From Seriola aureovittata (taxonomy: Eukaryota; Chordata; Actinopteri; Carangiformes; Carangidae), in NCBI RefSeq assembly GCF_021018895.1, contig NC_079384.1, positions 12,997,640 through 13,061,639 of the forward strand: 64,000 nucleotides of DNA, written 5' to 3'. How positions within the stretch are numbered: the stretch's first letter is position 1; every line of letters begins with the position of its first letter. The translations under genes were made by a program, and so were the position numbers. Below are positions 50,068 through 62,375 of the stretch, in pieces. A model generated the notes under the pieces. That model was given only the letters and a program-made list of their open reading frames with translations, made no database searches and was not told the origin of the DNA.

Positions 50068-50117
50068 TCGTGTGTGTGTGTGTTTGTGTATGTGTGTGTG
50101 TGGGTGTGTGTTTTTGT

Positions 50118-50207
<90 letters not shown>
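50068..50207. repeat. complex (TG)n at the copy 1/copy 2 junction
   Basis: Interrupted GT units (TTTGTGTATG, GGGTGTG, TTTTTGTAAG) are followed by 87 bp of pure TG. The junction of the duplication lies inside it. Confidence 0.95.
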
Positions 50208-50209
<2 letters not shown>

Positions 50210-51530
50210 TCCCAGGCCCTGACAGTACGAAGCCCTACACAATAGGGGGGGGAAATGCCATGAAAAAGGATGAATCATGGGGTTGTATCCACACTGAACA
50301 CACACTGACCACCTCAGGGTTTAGGTCAGTTGTGTTGTCTGAGCAGCAGCGACTGACACAAACACCACACATACACACACTCTATTTTAACACTTTCTAA
50401 AACTCAAATATTCTCCTCTGTTTTTCCTTCCTTTTTTTTTTTTGTTGTTGTTGTTGTTTTCAATCATGGCATAGTCGCTGTCAGAAACGTTTTTTTTCCC
50501 CCCCTCAATCAGGGCATGAGAGTCGGCGGTGGCCTCCATTTCAACTCACTGGGTCATGGGGGTCGCCACGCCTTTTAAAAAAGAGAAAAGCCCTTGTCAC
50601 AGCGCTAGGTCTCTCTCCTGCCTGCCACAAAATGTCTCCTGACACAAAGCCCTCGCGCTCGTATCAGCGCACTCCCACAGCACTGCCAACAAATGTGACC
50701 TCGTGTTTTCCTCCCACTGCTAAAATGAAAAAGAAAAAAAAAAAAAAAAAAAAAACTTAACTCACCTCTACCTTGCCAACTGAAATAAAATAAATAAATG
50801 AAAACAATGTGCTCTGCAACTCTGCCAGACCACGAACAGAAGTAATTTTTTTTTTCTCTCTCCACTAACTTCTGCTTGAGAAAGTTTCCGTGTTACAGTT
50901 AAGGTGACGGCTTCAACTTTATACTGAGTTGTGTTCAAGGCCTGGGGGGGAAAATGCTTTTCACTGTTTATCTTTGGCTGGATGGTCTGAGCCAAGGCCT
51001 CTGAAACACTGCAGAAACCCAACGCTGCCACTGCTCAAACACAAAGAAGAAAAAACAGCAGAGCTTGCAAAGTGATGCCATGTCTTTGAACACTAAGTTG
51101 CAAATGTGCAAAATCAGAGCATTTTTGTACCAGATTGAGGTTAATTAGACCTTTCAGCCTCAGCTGCACTTGTAATTCCAGATGACTTGATTAAATTGTC
51201 AGAGCCAAATGGCTGTAACTACACTTCCAAACATTCAATGGTTTCTAATGTGGAAATTTGCTGCATTTCTTTTTATATCATCGTTGTTTTGGAGGAAATC
51301 ACCTTGATCTCAGCAAACATGTGCTGGATACATTTGACACGCTATAGACTGAACAGTTAATCAGAACAAAAACTGGCAGACTAATCAATCATGTAAATAA
51401 TCGTTAGCTGCAGCCCCTGATTTCAGTCACCTCTGTGTACACTGTGTGGTGTAATATCCTAACAGAACTCATAATGTCTTCTGAGGTGTGACCCCATCCA
51501 TCTGCTCCCACAGGCAAACAACAGTCCAAG

Positions 51531-51624
<94 letters not shown>

Positions 51625-52252
51625 ACCCCCACTCACCACACACAGAGGTCTGCCCGGATTAAATCAAGTGCATGGAGAGCAGAGCCCCATTACCCTGCAG
51701 AAGCCACTTCACTGGTTGCTTTACTAGCCAGGCCACCCCCCACCACCCCACCCCCCAATTATAAAACCACAAGGCTTAAGTCAGCGGGGAGGTTGGGAGG
51801 GGGGGCTGACTCCTCACGGGGATGACCTTAGTGAACTTGGGAATGGGGGTGAAGGCAAGACGTAACCCCAGGGGCCAGGAGGTGAGAGTCCAGGTTAGGA
51901 GTTGGGAGACAGATGAGGATTTTAGCTGGCGTCGCCACATCCACCACGCTGAGCAATTTTGTTTTGTTTTCCTCCTTTTGAAGAGAAAATGAAACTTGAT
52001 GCTGCTGCAGTAAAACACTTCTGGGAGTGGACACTCTTTTAGCCAAATTAACTTCCAGGATAATGGAAAAAAAAAATACAAGGTGGTGGAGGAGGGCAGA
52101 GAGGAGGAGAGGAGGCCGGAGGAGTAGGGGGTGGGGACAGTGTAGAGTCTGGAGTGTAGAGTAGGTGACAGGCGGGAAAGAGGTGTTTTCGTGTGTGTGT
52201 GTGTTCGTGTATGTGTGTGTGTGGGTGTGTGTTTTTGTAAGTGTGTGTGTGT
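50208..52252. repeat. tandem duplication, copy 2
   Basis: This stretch is near-identical to 48085-50150. By eye I see only a 2-bp CA-tract difference and a T/C change in the GT-rich part (GTTTGTG against GTTCGTG, about 50082 versus 52204). It ends in a GT tract that diverges from copy 1 after 52252. Confidence 0.95.
51532..51624. repeat. (CA)n microsatellite in copy 2
   Basis: CA run at the place corresponding to 49409-49503. Confidence 0.97.
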
Positions 52253-52293
52253 TCGTGTAAGTGTGTGTGTGTTTGTGTATGTGTGTGTGTGTG
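52192..52293. repeat. complex (TG)n at right edge of tandem duplication
   Basis: GT units with repeated TTCGTGTAAG and TTTGTGTATG interruptions, ending at GGAGGGAGG where unique sequence starts. Confidence 0.95.
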
Positions 52294-54610
52294 GAGGGAG
52301 GTTGCAATCTCTGCATAGAAAATTAACAATTCCACCCAGCGCTGTGTCTGCAAGACATTAAATGCATGAAACGCATGAATTATAGCACAGAGCGAGCTGA
52401 ATTAACTCTATATATCAAGCCGAGTCCAAATAGTTCAGGGGTGAGGGGCTGTGTGCCTCAGCTGACAAAGGGGGAAGGGGATGGGATGAGTGCATGTGCG
52501 TGGGGATGAAGATGGGAAAAATAAAGTAACTCAACATTTCTATCTCCTCCCATTAAAGTTAACCACTTCTCTCTCTCCAGAGCCATAAAGCTGTCAAACA
52601 GACCTCTGATTTATTCTGCCCTTGCCCAGGCTGCTGTCCTAACTATCGCATGCTTCCAATTAATTTTTTTTGTTGCTCTCCATCACTTCCCTGTAAATGT
52701 AATGAGATTGCAGCACCGAAAACTGCTGACTCCCGTTAATGCACAATTCCTTAATAATGCCGAAAAGCTGGCCGCAAAAGCAGAGGGTGGAAAAGAAAGA
52801 AAGAAAGAAAAAAAAATGCATGCTCGCCCAATAATGGCATTTTAAAGGTGCAGAGTTTTGTCAGAGACGTAATTAACATGATTCATTGCAACATTTTTCA
52901 CATTTGCACATCACACACTGACCAAAGCCCAAACCTGGCTTAAGCAAACACAGACTGCAATCTATGAAAGGCGCTTTGTGACAAACACAATCCTCAGATG
53001 CGATCGACGCTGCATCCATTTGTCCACCTACTCTTCACCCACTCAGCCGGTCCTTTCAACAGCGGCAGGAGTTGTTTTGACAAAAGATGTGTGTGCTGCT
53101 GTGAAGAGAAGAGGAAGTCCAGGAAAAGCACTTTTCTGTATTTACAACAGCGAGCGCGCGAGCCAGCAGCTGAAGCAAGCAGATGAGGAGATCAGATAAG
53201 AGAAAATGGCTGCAGTAATTGCGTTTGGCCTAAGATACAGCATCCTAACCTGCAAACAAGGTCAACAATGCAGGGCTAATTGAGTCAGGATTTTAATTAC
53301 CCCAATCATAACTTCCAGAAGCCTCCAGGAGACAGAGAGAGATACTGTCTATTGGCTGTGTTGATAGTGTGATTGAGTTGTGCGCTGACCGTTACGGGTG
53401 GGCTGCAGGTGCACAGCGGGAGGTATTAAATAGACTGTTTTGGTCAAAGCTGAACGCAGCTGGCAGGTGTTGGTGTGAAGGGACTTTATTACCCTATAAA
53501 CTATCGGAGACAATTCACTCACAGCGTCTTCTGTGGGCAGCGAAAGCCCCGATTCAATTACTGCTGAAACTCCACATGGAGAGCCCTAGGAAAGCGGCGA
53601 CGTTCGACTTATTGTTCTTCATGTCACCTTCCCAAGCAGAGAGTACAACAGTGAATGTTCTCACACTGCTGGAGCAAAATGAAAGTCCAGCTCTGCCAGT
53701 TATAGATGTAACACAATACATGAGTGTAATACCCAGCAATCCCAAGATTGATATGTTCTCATGGGCGACTAATAACTGTTTTTGTCTGCAGGAAGAAGTG
53801 GATTCATAAAAGCTGCAGTGATTGATTGACATGTTTGGGACAATTAAAAGCTCAAAGAAGCAAGTGTTTCCTGCTTGTTTTGTTTGTCCTTTGTTTGTGT
53901 ACATGGAGAAGATTCATTAGGCCTCTGTATGGAGGATTTGAGGTCTGCGGAGCGAGAGGGACCCAGCCCAAGTGAAGCATGTCAAATTAGGAGGGAAAAA
54001 AATCAAACCTGGCTACTGGGACTCATTAGAACCTCAACAAACACAACATTTTGTTGCGTTACGTGTGCGTCTGCCTCTCTGCGCGCGCTAATAAAACAAG
54101 AGGAGTAGCGTTGGCTTGTGTGGTTTTTAAGTTATTTTCATCATGGCAGTTTGTTTTATGAGGCACCGAAGCTGAGACACTCTCCAAACAACTTTAATGA
54201 AAGTGAGGATCCAGCGGCCTCATGGGAACTGAAGTGCTAAGCCGACGCTCTAACAGAATAACCGACATGCTGCAAAATTAAAAGTATCAGGTGACTAAAA
54301 GACCCAAGTTTCCCGGCTGATAAAGACAACAAGGACACACACTGTCATTGATGCAAAGCAGCTCTCTGTGCATCTCATGAGCAGGAGTTTTTGGGAAAAT
54401 GTGAGCGCACTGAATAATAAAGGTTTGTAGACGAGATAATAAAAGTCAAATCCCCGTTTAAACGTGATACCTATCCTGTTTTTAATACCACTGTTGTCCT
54501 GGATGTGGCTGCTGGCCATTTTGCTCAGCTATAATTAGATAAATAACAGATTTGTTAAATATTTCTGCATAATGACATGATATTATCACAGCAAGTTGCA
54601 ATACTTAATT

Positions 54611-54661
54611 TTCTCTCTCTCTCTCACACACACACGCACGCACGCACGCACACGCACACAC
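54611..54661. repeat. (CT)n-(CA)n-(GCAC)n compound microsatellite
   Basis: CT run, then CA, then GCAC tetramers. Confidence 0.94.
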
Positions 54662-56749
54662 CATTTTTTAGACTAAGGGAAATGTGTTCCTGAAAGTCAC
54701 AGTGAAACAGAAGTTAGAAAATATTTATCTACCTAATGTGATACAGAAACGGAACACAAGGGGCGGGTTCACTTATGAGAGGGCAAATCCTTCAAATTTG
54801 ATTGGACTGCTCAAAAGTTGGCATGCATTTTTTTTTTTAAGACATGGAGATGTAGAGGACTGTGGACCTTCACCAAAACCTCTCTCATTCACACCGTCAA
54901 ATCAGGAGAAGTTGAAAAAGGGAAATTAATAAGACTGCAACCATAATATTTTTTGCTGCCTGAGAGCCAAACACATGTCCTACTATATCATTCTGCTATA
55001 GCTACCACAAGCCATGAGCTAACCGCTAAGTGCAGTTATAAGATGGACTATTTAGCTAATTGCCCCAATTCACATTTGATTGGATAGGAACACCGGTTGG
55101 CTTTTATGCTACGGTGCATTCCCACATTAACAAAGGACTTTGTTTTCAACACAACACATACAAAGTTATCCTGTTAGTGTACACACAATCAGTGGCAGCA
55201 AATGAACATGCATTCGTGCTGTTGTCTCATAGGAATGTCCTTGCTGATGGTGAATGCAGCCTGTTACACACCGACTGACTACATTTTTGAGAAGGTGTGG
55301 AAGTTACAAGCCAGTTCAGTGAGTGTCTGAATCTGAAGACAATTAAACTGAGGTTTAAAACTAACAAAGCAGACCATGTAAGCCTACCAAATTCACCACA
55401 TAATGCCACTGTGACTCGTCATTGAACACAGCTGTGAAAAACAAAGACAACCGAATGGCTGCAAGGAGGGGAGAAACACTCAAATATCCAGCCTTCTCGC
55501 CTCAGTCAGTAACATGCTCTTTACATGGGCCACCAAGCATGGCAGAGGCAGTGAGATACGGGATTTACATCCAGCAGTACTTCATCCCCCCTGCAATGAG
55601 AAAGGGAAGCCCAATTTGCTATTGTAGCGGGGAAGCGACGTCTGCCGCCCCATTGATCTCTGGGGTTAAGGGGAAGCTAATCTATCCCCAGACATATCCA
55701 CAGCGAGGCCTTCACCCCACAGTCCCCGCCGCACCTCGCTTTTCATACAAAAGCTTAACTCGGCAAGCTACCCCCCTTCGCCGCCTCTCTCCGCGTGTGT
55801 ACCTGTGATGTCTCCCCTCAACAGGCAGGGAGGCGTGGCGTTTCCTGTCCCTGTCTTTCTTACTTCCCCCTGCCCCTCCCTCACATCCCTCTCTCTCTCA
55901 TTCCTCAGATCATTTCAAAGGGTCCCAGAGATCAAAGCTGACCCTTCTTTCAAAATGGACAGGAATGGGGGGGGGGTGTATTTAGTTAATCATTCATTTG
56001 TAGAAAAAAAAAATAAAAAAGACCCCACCCCGCCTCTTCACTCCAGTTTCTGTCTTACCACTTGTCTTTTTTCCCTAGCTATCCCGGTCCTCCTGAGGCC
56101 CTGCCTGCCGCCTCTCAAGGCAGTTTTTAATATGCAGAGAAAATAAGCTGGTCGTCCACTTCAGGCATGGATGGATGGGAAAGGCCTGGGGAATATAGCT
56201 CAGCTACACAGGAACGCTTGCTTCTGATGGATTAACCCCTCGTGTACCGGGCATGAAGTGGTGTCTGAGCGTATTCCTCGCTAGATTTGATTTAGATTGT
56301 TTGCCGAGATATGCTTGGAAAGGTATACTTCCTGTTTTTACTGCTTAGCAGAAGGGGAAACAATGAATCCATCTTCCTGATCTGTACATTACCTATGAAA
56401 GATATTACAACTACAGACAATGGAACAGCGCAAATCATGTATATGGAGCGATTATACTATGTAACACAGCTCATATCCTGTGCTACATCATGATTAGTGT
56501 CAAATACATTTTCTGAATGTGAGGTGAATACTCCGTCTCTCTCCCTTTCATCACACACACACACACACCTCTCAGCTGACCGGCCTCCAGCATGAGGGGT
56601 GACCCTGTGAAAGGGCTCCGTCACACTCCCTGCCCAGCAAATGGACTGAGGCCTGAGAGAGCTAATGGCATAATGAGCCCACGGCAGCCTGGGCTGACAT
56701 TTTTTGGCCATGGGTGGGAGGAGGGCCCGAGATGGAGGAAACACATGTA

Positions 56750-56779
56750 CACACACACACACACACACGCGCGCGCGCA

Positions 56780-56819
<40 letters not shown>

Positions 56820-56843
56820 GGATGATGATGATGATGATGATGA
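56750..56843. repeat. compound (CA)n-(CG)n-(CA)n-(GAT)n microsatellite
   Basis: Two CA tracts flank a GCGCGCGCGC block, then eight GAT-type triplets (56820-56843). Confidence 0.95.
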
Positions 56844-57087
56844 GTCCATGCTGTCCATCATTCTGACACTGTCTCCTAGTTACCCAGTGACGTGTGTGAG
56901 CTCAGTGTGAGCTGCCTGCTAATGCCAGGTCCAGTTTTTGCAACATTTTTTTATGATAGCAGATTTCTGATGATAGCAAAATTTTACTTTTCATGCAAAT
57001 TGCCAAGTTAAGAAATATTTTTTAATGAAACTGCAATATGACTGTTTTTTGTGCAGATTTAACAAACAAACATCATGTGTTCATTAC

Positions 57088-57290
57088 TGAGCTTTAATGG
57101 TGCAGGTAGATTTTGTTACCACTGGACAGAGCCAAGCTAGTTGTTTCCCCCTTGTTTCTAGTCATTCTGCTAAGCTAACCACTGACTGTAGCCTGATATT
57201 AAATGGACAGATTGTGAGAGTGGTATCGATTTACTCATCTATCTCTTTGCCAAGAAAGCAAATGAGCCTGTTTCCAAAAATGTTGGAACA
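57088..57290 (+). repeat. dispersed teleost repeat (same family as 345-575)
   Basis: GAGCTTTAATGGTGCAGGTAG, GATTTTGTTACCACTGGACA, GAGCCAAGCTAGTTGTTTCC, GAGAGTGGTATCGATT and GGCAAGAAAGCAAAT occur in order. I recognise this as a very common percomorph interspersed element. Confidence 0.7.
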
Positions 57291-57789
57291 AAAGCTGTCA
57301 AAGATCTTTTCATACATTAAATTCAAACTGAACTGACTCACAAATTAAATGACCCGAACATGAGTAAACATGACGATACCCAGTCTGACCAAGAGTTCCC
57401 AACATTTAGGAAGTCACAGCCGGACATGTAGTCTTGCACAACAAATTTCACTCTGCTCAGTCCAGTCTGTCAGGGCTCCAGGGGACCAGCTTCACTTTCA
57501 ACTCTGCTCCACAACAAATGATTGACAAGAGCTCTCCTTCACCGAGACGTGGACATGAACCCTTCCTACAGCTGATCGGATGAACACACCTCTCACTGAG
57601 CCGCCGTTGGTGCAGCCTTCAAACTGTCAAACTGGAAAAACCAAAAGGAGTTTTCTGAATAAATGTGAGGCAAGAAATGCTGCAGACAACGCAATCCAAA
57701 ATTCTGTAGTCATTTGACAACTTTTTTTTTTTTTAAATAACAGCAATGTATCCAGTGGCAGTGTGGTCACAATGTAGTGATGAACCCAC

Positions 57790-58060
57790 AGAGAATCGTA
57801 ATCAAAGTCTGCAGCTCCCTCCAGCTTTACAGATTTTGTTGTTTAGCATTCAGCTTTCCTCTTTTACTTCACTCTCCCTTTTCCGCCGCAGCAGGCGGCC
57901 CAAAAAAACCCCCTCTAAAAACACACTGTACACTATCTGCTCTGCACAAAACAGCAGACAGACACAGCTAGCGACTAGCTGGAGAACACGTTTAGCAGTT
58001 CAAGAGCCAGATATTTCCATCAGGAGTTGGTAGAGACCAAAAACATAGGTAAAACTCAAC
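57790..58060 (+). repeat. relic of a second dispersed teleost repeat
   Basis: GACACAGCTAGCGACTAGCTGG, GCAGTTCAAGAGCCAGATAT and CATCAGGAGTTGGTAGAGACC match wording I know from an abundant fish repeat. The class is unknown to me. Confidence 0.5.
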
Positions 58061-58249
58061 AGCTTTAGAAGGGAATATCTCTGCACCGCTGCCAGGCTGT
58101 TCAATGAGCTCAGATCACAGAAGCCTTTGACAGCACCGCTCCACATTAACATATGTTTCGGAGCATATTTCAACTTAAAAAAAGTTACATACTGTAGCTT
58201 TTGAAAGGTGATTATATGTCACCACTGTTGACATTTGACAGCACGTGTT

Positions 58250-58590
58250 TTCTCAAGTACTATCTTGAGGCTGTTGCAGTTTTCATCCGTGGCAGTAACT
58301 ACAAGCTCCAACATCTATCAGTGATCCGGTGCATCCTCACTAATACTGGTTTGAGGCCCAAAGGTGGCCCTGCTTTTTCTGTGGCCAGGTCCAAGTTGTG
58401 TAATGGCCTCCTTCTCCACGTTCAGTCAGCACCTACCACTGAGTGTTTTAAAATCAAGGCTAAAATCCCGCTTGTATTTTTTCGTCTTCTATGTGTTGTC
58501 TGTCCTTGGCTGCGTGTTATTTGTAATTTCTCTATGAAACGCAGCTTGTTATAAAAATTTGCTGTATAAATAACCTGATGATGATGGGTA
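58250..58590 (+). mobile_element. 3'-end relic of a non-LTR retrotransposon (LINE)
   Basis: The frame reads PAFSVARSKLCNGLLLHV followed by SAPTTECFKIKAKI. This corresponds to the conserved C-terminal motif of L2/CR1-type reverse transcriptases (AFSVAGPRLWNSLPLxxR ... SFKxxLKTxLF). It is followed by a tail with TATAAATAA and GATGATGATG, as expected of a LINE 3' end. The key tryptophan is lost, so it is an old, inactive fragment. Confidence 0.6.
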
Positions 58591-59025
58591 AGTGTGAATG
58601 CAGCCAAAAAAAAATAATAAAAAAAGGCTGAAAGGTTTGACAACCTCCCTGCACATCAAGCTTAATGTATCATCTGCGACTGTGTTTTAGTTATAGATGA
58701 GAGGGGAGACCGTATCATCTAGCACAGGTCTCAGAGCTCCTGCAGCCTGTGGAAACAGAGCTGCCGTGATGTAGGCTAAAGGTTCCCCTTTCTTCCCTTT
58801 TCACTCTCTGACCTAGATGTGTATGTGTGCGTGTGTGCTAGATGCGTATGTCGGTGTGTGTGACTGTACGCTGGGGTGGTCCTGTCTGATTCGTCGTAAG
58901 CGCTGGCTGCGAGCCAACACCTTCTGCCCGATTCACCTGGGACGTTCTACATCTTTGCAAGCTTTGGTTGTTCTGTTCTGAATGTCAAGGAGAGACATGA
59001 GAACTGGACCCCACATGGGGAAGAG

Positions 59026-59028
59026 GGA

Positions 59029-59059
<31 letters not shown>

Positions 59060-59099
59060 TGAGAGTGAGAGAGAGAGAGAGAGTGAGAGAGAGAGAGAG
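59026..59099. repeat. (GA)n microsatellite
   Basis: GA run with GTGA interruptions. Confidence 0.95.
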
Positions 59100-59260
59100 C
59101 AAATTAAACACAAAGGGACAAGAGGGAAGAGCCCAGATGAGCTGATGAGTGAGTCTAGTCGGTCAGGCAGAAGTGGGCCAAGCTGGTGTTGCACTCAGGA
59201 GATGACACACATACAGGCTACTCCAACTGACTGGAGATGAGCCTTGCAGCCTCTCCCTTA

Positions 59261-59261
59261 C

Positions 59262-59326
<65 letters not shown>

Positions 59327-59340
59327 CACACAGAGAGAGA
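59261..59340. repeat. (CT)n-(CA)n compound microsatellite
   Basis: CT run passing into CA, ending in GA. Confidence 0.95.
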
Positions 59341-59615
59341 ATCCAAGTCCCCTGGGTGCTGGTTTTTCAATGCTGCATGCTGATGTTGTGAAAAACACAG
59401 CTCAAACATTGCGCTGACTAAACAAGGAGAAGATGGCTTAATTTCCGCAGGATGATTGGAGGTGGGTCACCAGGTTGGCGCCATGAAATTACATGTCCTT
59501 ACCTGACAAATCTAACCTGGCTTTTGTTCCACCTCAAGTTCAACGTGATGAAGTAAACCACATGTGCACGGCTGCTGCCCTGTGCATCTCCATCAGCAGA
59601 GAAATGTGGTGATTA

Positions 59616-59908
59616 GAGCTCATGAATTTTCATTATCTATTAGTTTTTTTTTGGATGAATTGTTCTGTCTATAAAACGTTGCAAAGATTTTGAAAACTCT
59701 TCATTATAACTTCACAGTGTGACAGAGATATTCAGATTCCTCTAATAAAGAGACCATATTATTCAATCTATAATATATTTAAGGGGCTGGAGCCATGTTT
59801 GGCATTTTTGCTTAATGAATGACAATTAACAAAAACTACAAACAATTAAGCAAATTACTGATGATTAATTTTGTGTCAATGGAGTAATCAACTTATCATT
59901 TCAGCACT
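59616..59908 (+). repeat. AT-rich GATTAATC dispersed repeat, near full length
   Basis: It starts GAGCTCATGAATTTTCATTATC and ends GTAATCAACTTATCATTTCAGCAC, with GTCTATAAAACGTTGCAAAGA inside. Confidence 0.65.
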
Positions 59909-60219
59909 GGTAGTAATTGAAAAGGTAATGCCTCAATGTCATTCACTTCCATTTTGTATCTCATATCTGACGAAAAAAGAAAATCAGGTGGGTTTGTTTC
60001 TCTTTCAGCCGTTGCAGCCCTCTGTGAGAATAGGAAATATGTGGGGGTATTTTTGTCGCTTAGCGCGGGTCATGGGAGCCAGAGGAGAATGGCCGCCCCT
60101 TAGGCACAGGTTAATGAAGCCTTTCAGAGGGCGCCCGTTTTGGGCCTCGACAGGTTAATTACAGAACAACATACTGACAGGCAGGCCAGTTGATTTTATG
60201 CAAAGCAGACAGGTAAAAA

Positions 60220-60239
60220 ACTTGCACCGCGGTGCAAGT
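60220..60239. repeat. 20-bp perfect palindrome centred on CCGCGG
   Basis: ACTTGCACCGCGGTGCAAGT equals its own reverse complement over all 20 bases. It lies in a stretch of mixed composition without other repeats. Confidence 0.9.
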
Positions 60240-60744
60240 GCGGTCGGGAGCCTCCACATTTGTCCTTATCGTTACAGGAGGCCACCGAGCTGACATTTAT
60301 CCATTTTTTGTCAACAGAGCCTTGCCTGTGTACCTGACAAAAAAGAAAAAAAAAAAAAGAAAAAAAAAAAAAAAAATCTATTTCCCAGTTGTAAATTGCT
60401 GAGGAGAAACAATAACAGACTGCAAAATACAAACCTGAGGAAGCATCAGAGGATTAATTGCAGATGCACTGGTAAGCTGAAGAGGAATGACTCACACTTA
60501 GCATGTCCATGTCAGACACTCACAAGTCCGACATCAAATGGCAAAAAGTCCAGTCCGTAAACTGAACAAACACACACAAACTCAAAAACTAATCCCTTTA
60601 ATATCATTGTCAGATTTTCTAAATCTTTCTCAAGGACATGGGAATTGTTTAAGACAACATTAGAAGTTGGATTGTGTTTCTGGAACAGTCAGATAAACTC
60701 TATCTTCCTCATCTAAAGTCCACTTCACAGACCTTCAAAGCTGC

Positions 60745-61045
60745 TGTATTTTGGCCGCAATGGTATGCAAGAGGGGGTCACATGAAGGCTTAAAGTGATA
60801 TTTTACTAAAAATAAATCTTTGCAGTATCTTACACTCACCCCCTGTAGACTTGAAAGGTGGATTGGAGAAAAAAAAAAAAAGCAGCTTTCTCAGGGCGGT
60901 TACAATGGACTCCAACAGTGGCCCAGTCTCTCGCCAAAAAAAGTATCAAATCCTCCACAGATACTTCCTGAAACACTTCTGCAGTATAATCCACTTCTTC
61001 TGTATCCATCCATAGGCTCCATATATACCAAACACTCACACTGTG
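60745..61045. repeat. relic of another dispersed fish repeat
   Basis: The words CTCACCCCCTGTAGACTTG, TCCTCCACAGATACTTCCTG, AACACTTCTGCAGTATAATCC and CATCCATAGGCTCCATAT are familiar from interspersed sequences of fish genomes. The class is not determined. Confidence 0.4.
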
Positions 61046-62319
61046 ACTGTCTTATTTTGAAAATACGAGATGGGAAAGAGTCTAGAGAGATGAGATTTGT
61101 GCTGGATTTCTCTCAGATTATTAATAACAAAAGTGAGTGAAATGAAAAGAATTTGCAGATGTGTGCACTGTACATTATCCACTGCTATTTAAAATGTCAA
61201 ATTTTGTTCAATGTGCATTGTAAGCTTGAGCAAGAGCCTGGAAAACAAGGCTGACACTCAAACAACAAGGCAGCGTGGCCGCCTTCCCAGCAGCCGTACA
61301 ACAGGTCAGTCAGACACTACTTGCTCTGACCAATCCCTAGAGATCAACTCCTGGGTGGCACAGCTCGGGATTGGGCCATTTGGTCTCCAACGGCACCCAG
61401 TCCAGGCCCGAATGGAGCTGACTGATCACATTTCACAACAGGGCCAATGCAGCCAGCAGAGCAGAACAAGGCTGAGCTGGTGGCCCAGGGCCCAGAGGCC
61501 CACTATAGAGACCAAAGCACGCTGTGATGTGGGCAGCTCGGAGAGCAGGGAGAACGTTGCTACACATAAACCTCTTTCAGGCATAGAAGCTAGCTTCAAG
61601 TATCTGTTAAAGTAATAGCTTCTGGGTTTTCATACTTAAGTCTCTGTTTGAGAAATGCTCCATAATAACTCTGCCTAAAACACAATATCACTGACGTGCA
61701 ACATTTTGCATCAGGGGCAGAAGAAAGGGGGAAAAGTCTCTTTTCCTTTTCAAACCAGTGGCAGAACTAGTGTAGAATCCACACTGTAAAAAGCTGGCGT
61801 GAAAGAAAGTTACATATTTAAGGACAGAGAGTGAATGTCTCATTATTAATGTGGTTTTTCATGTTCTTTTTATCCACTTTTGCCCTGAACTGTCAGGGAA
61901 AAAATAATAAAATAATTAAAAAAAAAAAAAAAAAATGAAAACACATTTTTATAGACTGTTCTGACATGAAAAGAATCTCTAGAACAATTTAAACGGATAA
62001 TAATCGCAATATTTTGTGCTCCTTAGGAGGCAAAATAAGATTTATATCCATTTAATATCTCTCTGACTGCATATTCAACCTTGTGCAGTGCTGTAATTTT
62101 TTATTTAATGTGATGGCATTCAATTTAGACTTTGTCAAACTACCATTGTGACTTTTACAGAAGTACGGCTCTGGGACTTAAATGAAAATGAAGCCAAAAT
62201 GTAGGTTTCGTGATAAAGTGCATATTTGAAAGGGGCTGCTACACACAGGAACACACACAAAGAAAATAACAAAATAGCCAACAGATGCTTGGATGGACTC
62301 CTGTACAGTACATACAAAG

Positions 62320-62375
62320 ACACACACACACACACACGCACACACACACGCACGCACGCACGCACACACACACAC
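62320..62375. repeat. (CA)n-(CGCA)n microsatellite
   Basis: CA run with GCAC tetramers in the middle. Confidence 0.95.

Larger units (their letters stand above)
48085..50207. repeat. tandem duplication, copy 1 (2123 bp)
   Basis: From CCTCCCAGGCCCTGACAGTA onward this unit recurs at an offset of 2123 bp. The offset falls to 2121 bp after the internal CA tract, one CA unit shorter in copy 2. Its last part (50068-50207) is a complex GT tract. No gene is seen inside; the frames are shadows. The unit includes a poly-A run (48611-48632), the right end of an AT-rich repeat relic (49228-49295) and a long CA tract (49409-49503). Confidence 0.95.

Noticed and set aside
49655..50305. 216-codon minus-strand frame
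   Set aside because: It runs through the CA/GT tract at the duplication junction. The His/Thr run and the lack of any known motif point to a chance frame.
53369..53809. 146-codon plus-strand frame with balanced composition
   Set aside because: It resembles no protein family I recognise, has no splice or start context support, and sits in AT-mixed non-coding sequence.
55790..55960. Possible minus-strand exon with donor CACAG|GTACAC
   Set aside because: The donor is only moderate, and there is no acceptor, coding or conservation evidence.
56188..56250. tRNA-like word ATAGCTCAGCTAC with leading GGGGA
   Set aside because: There is no matching anticodon arm or T-arm (no GGTTCRANYCC), so it does not fold as a tRNA.
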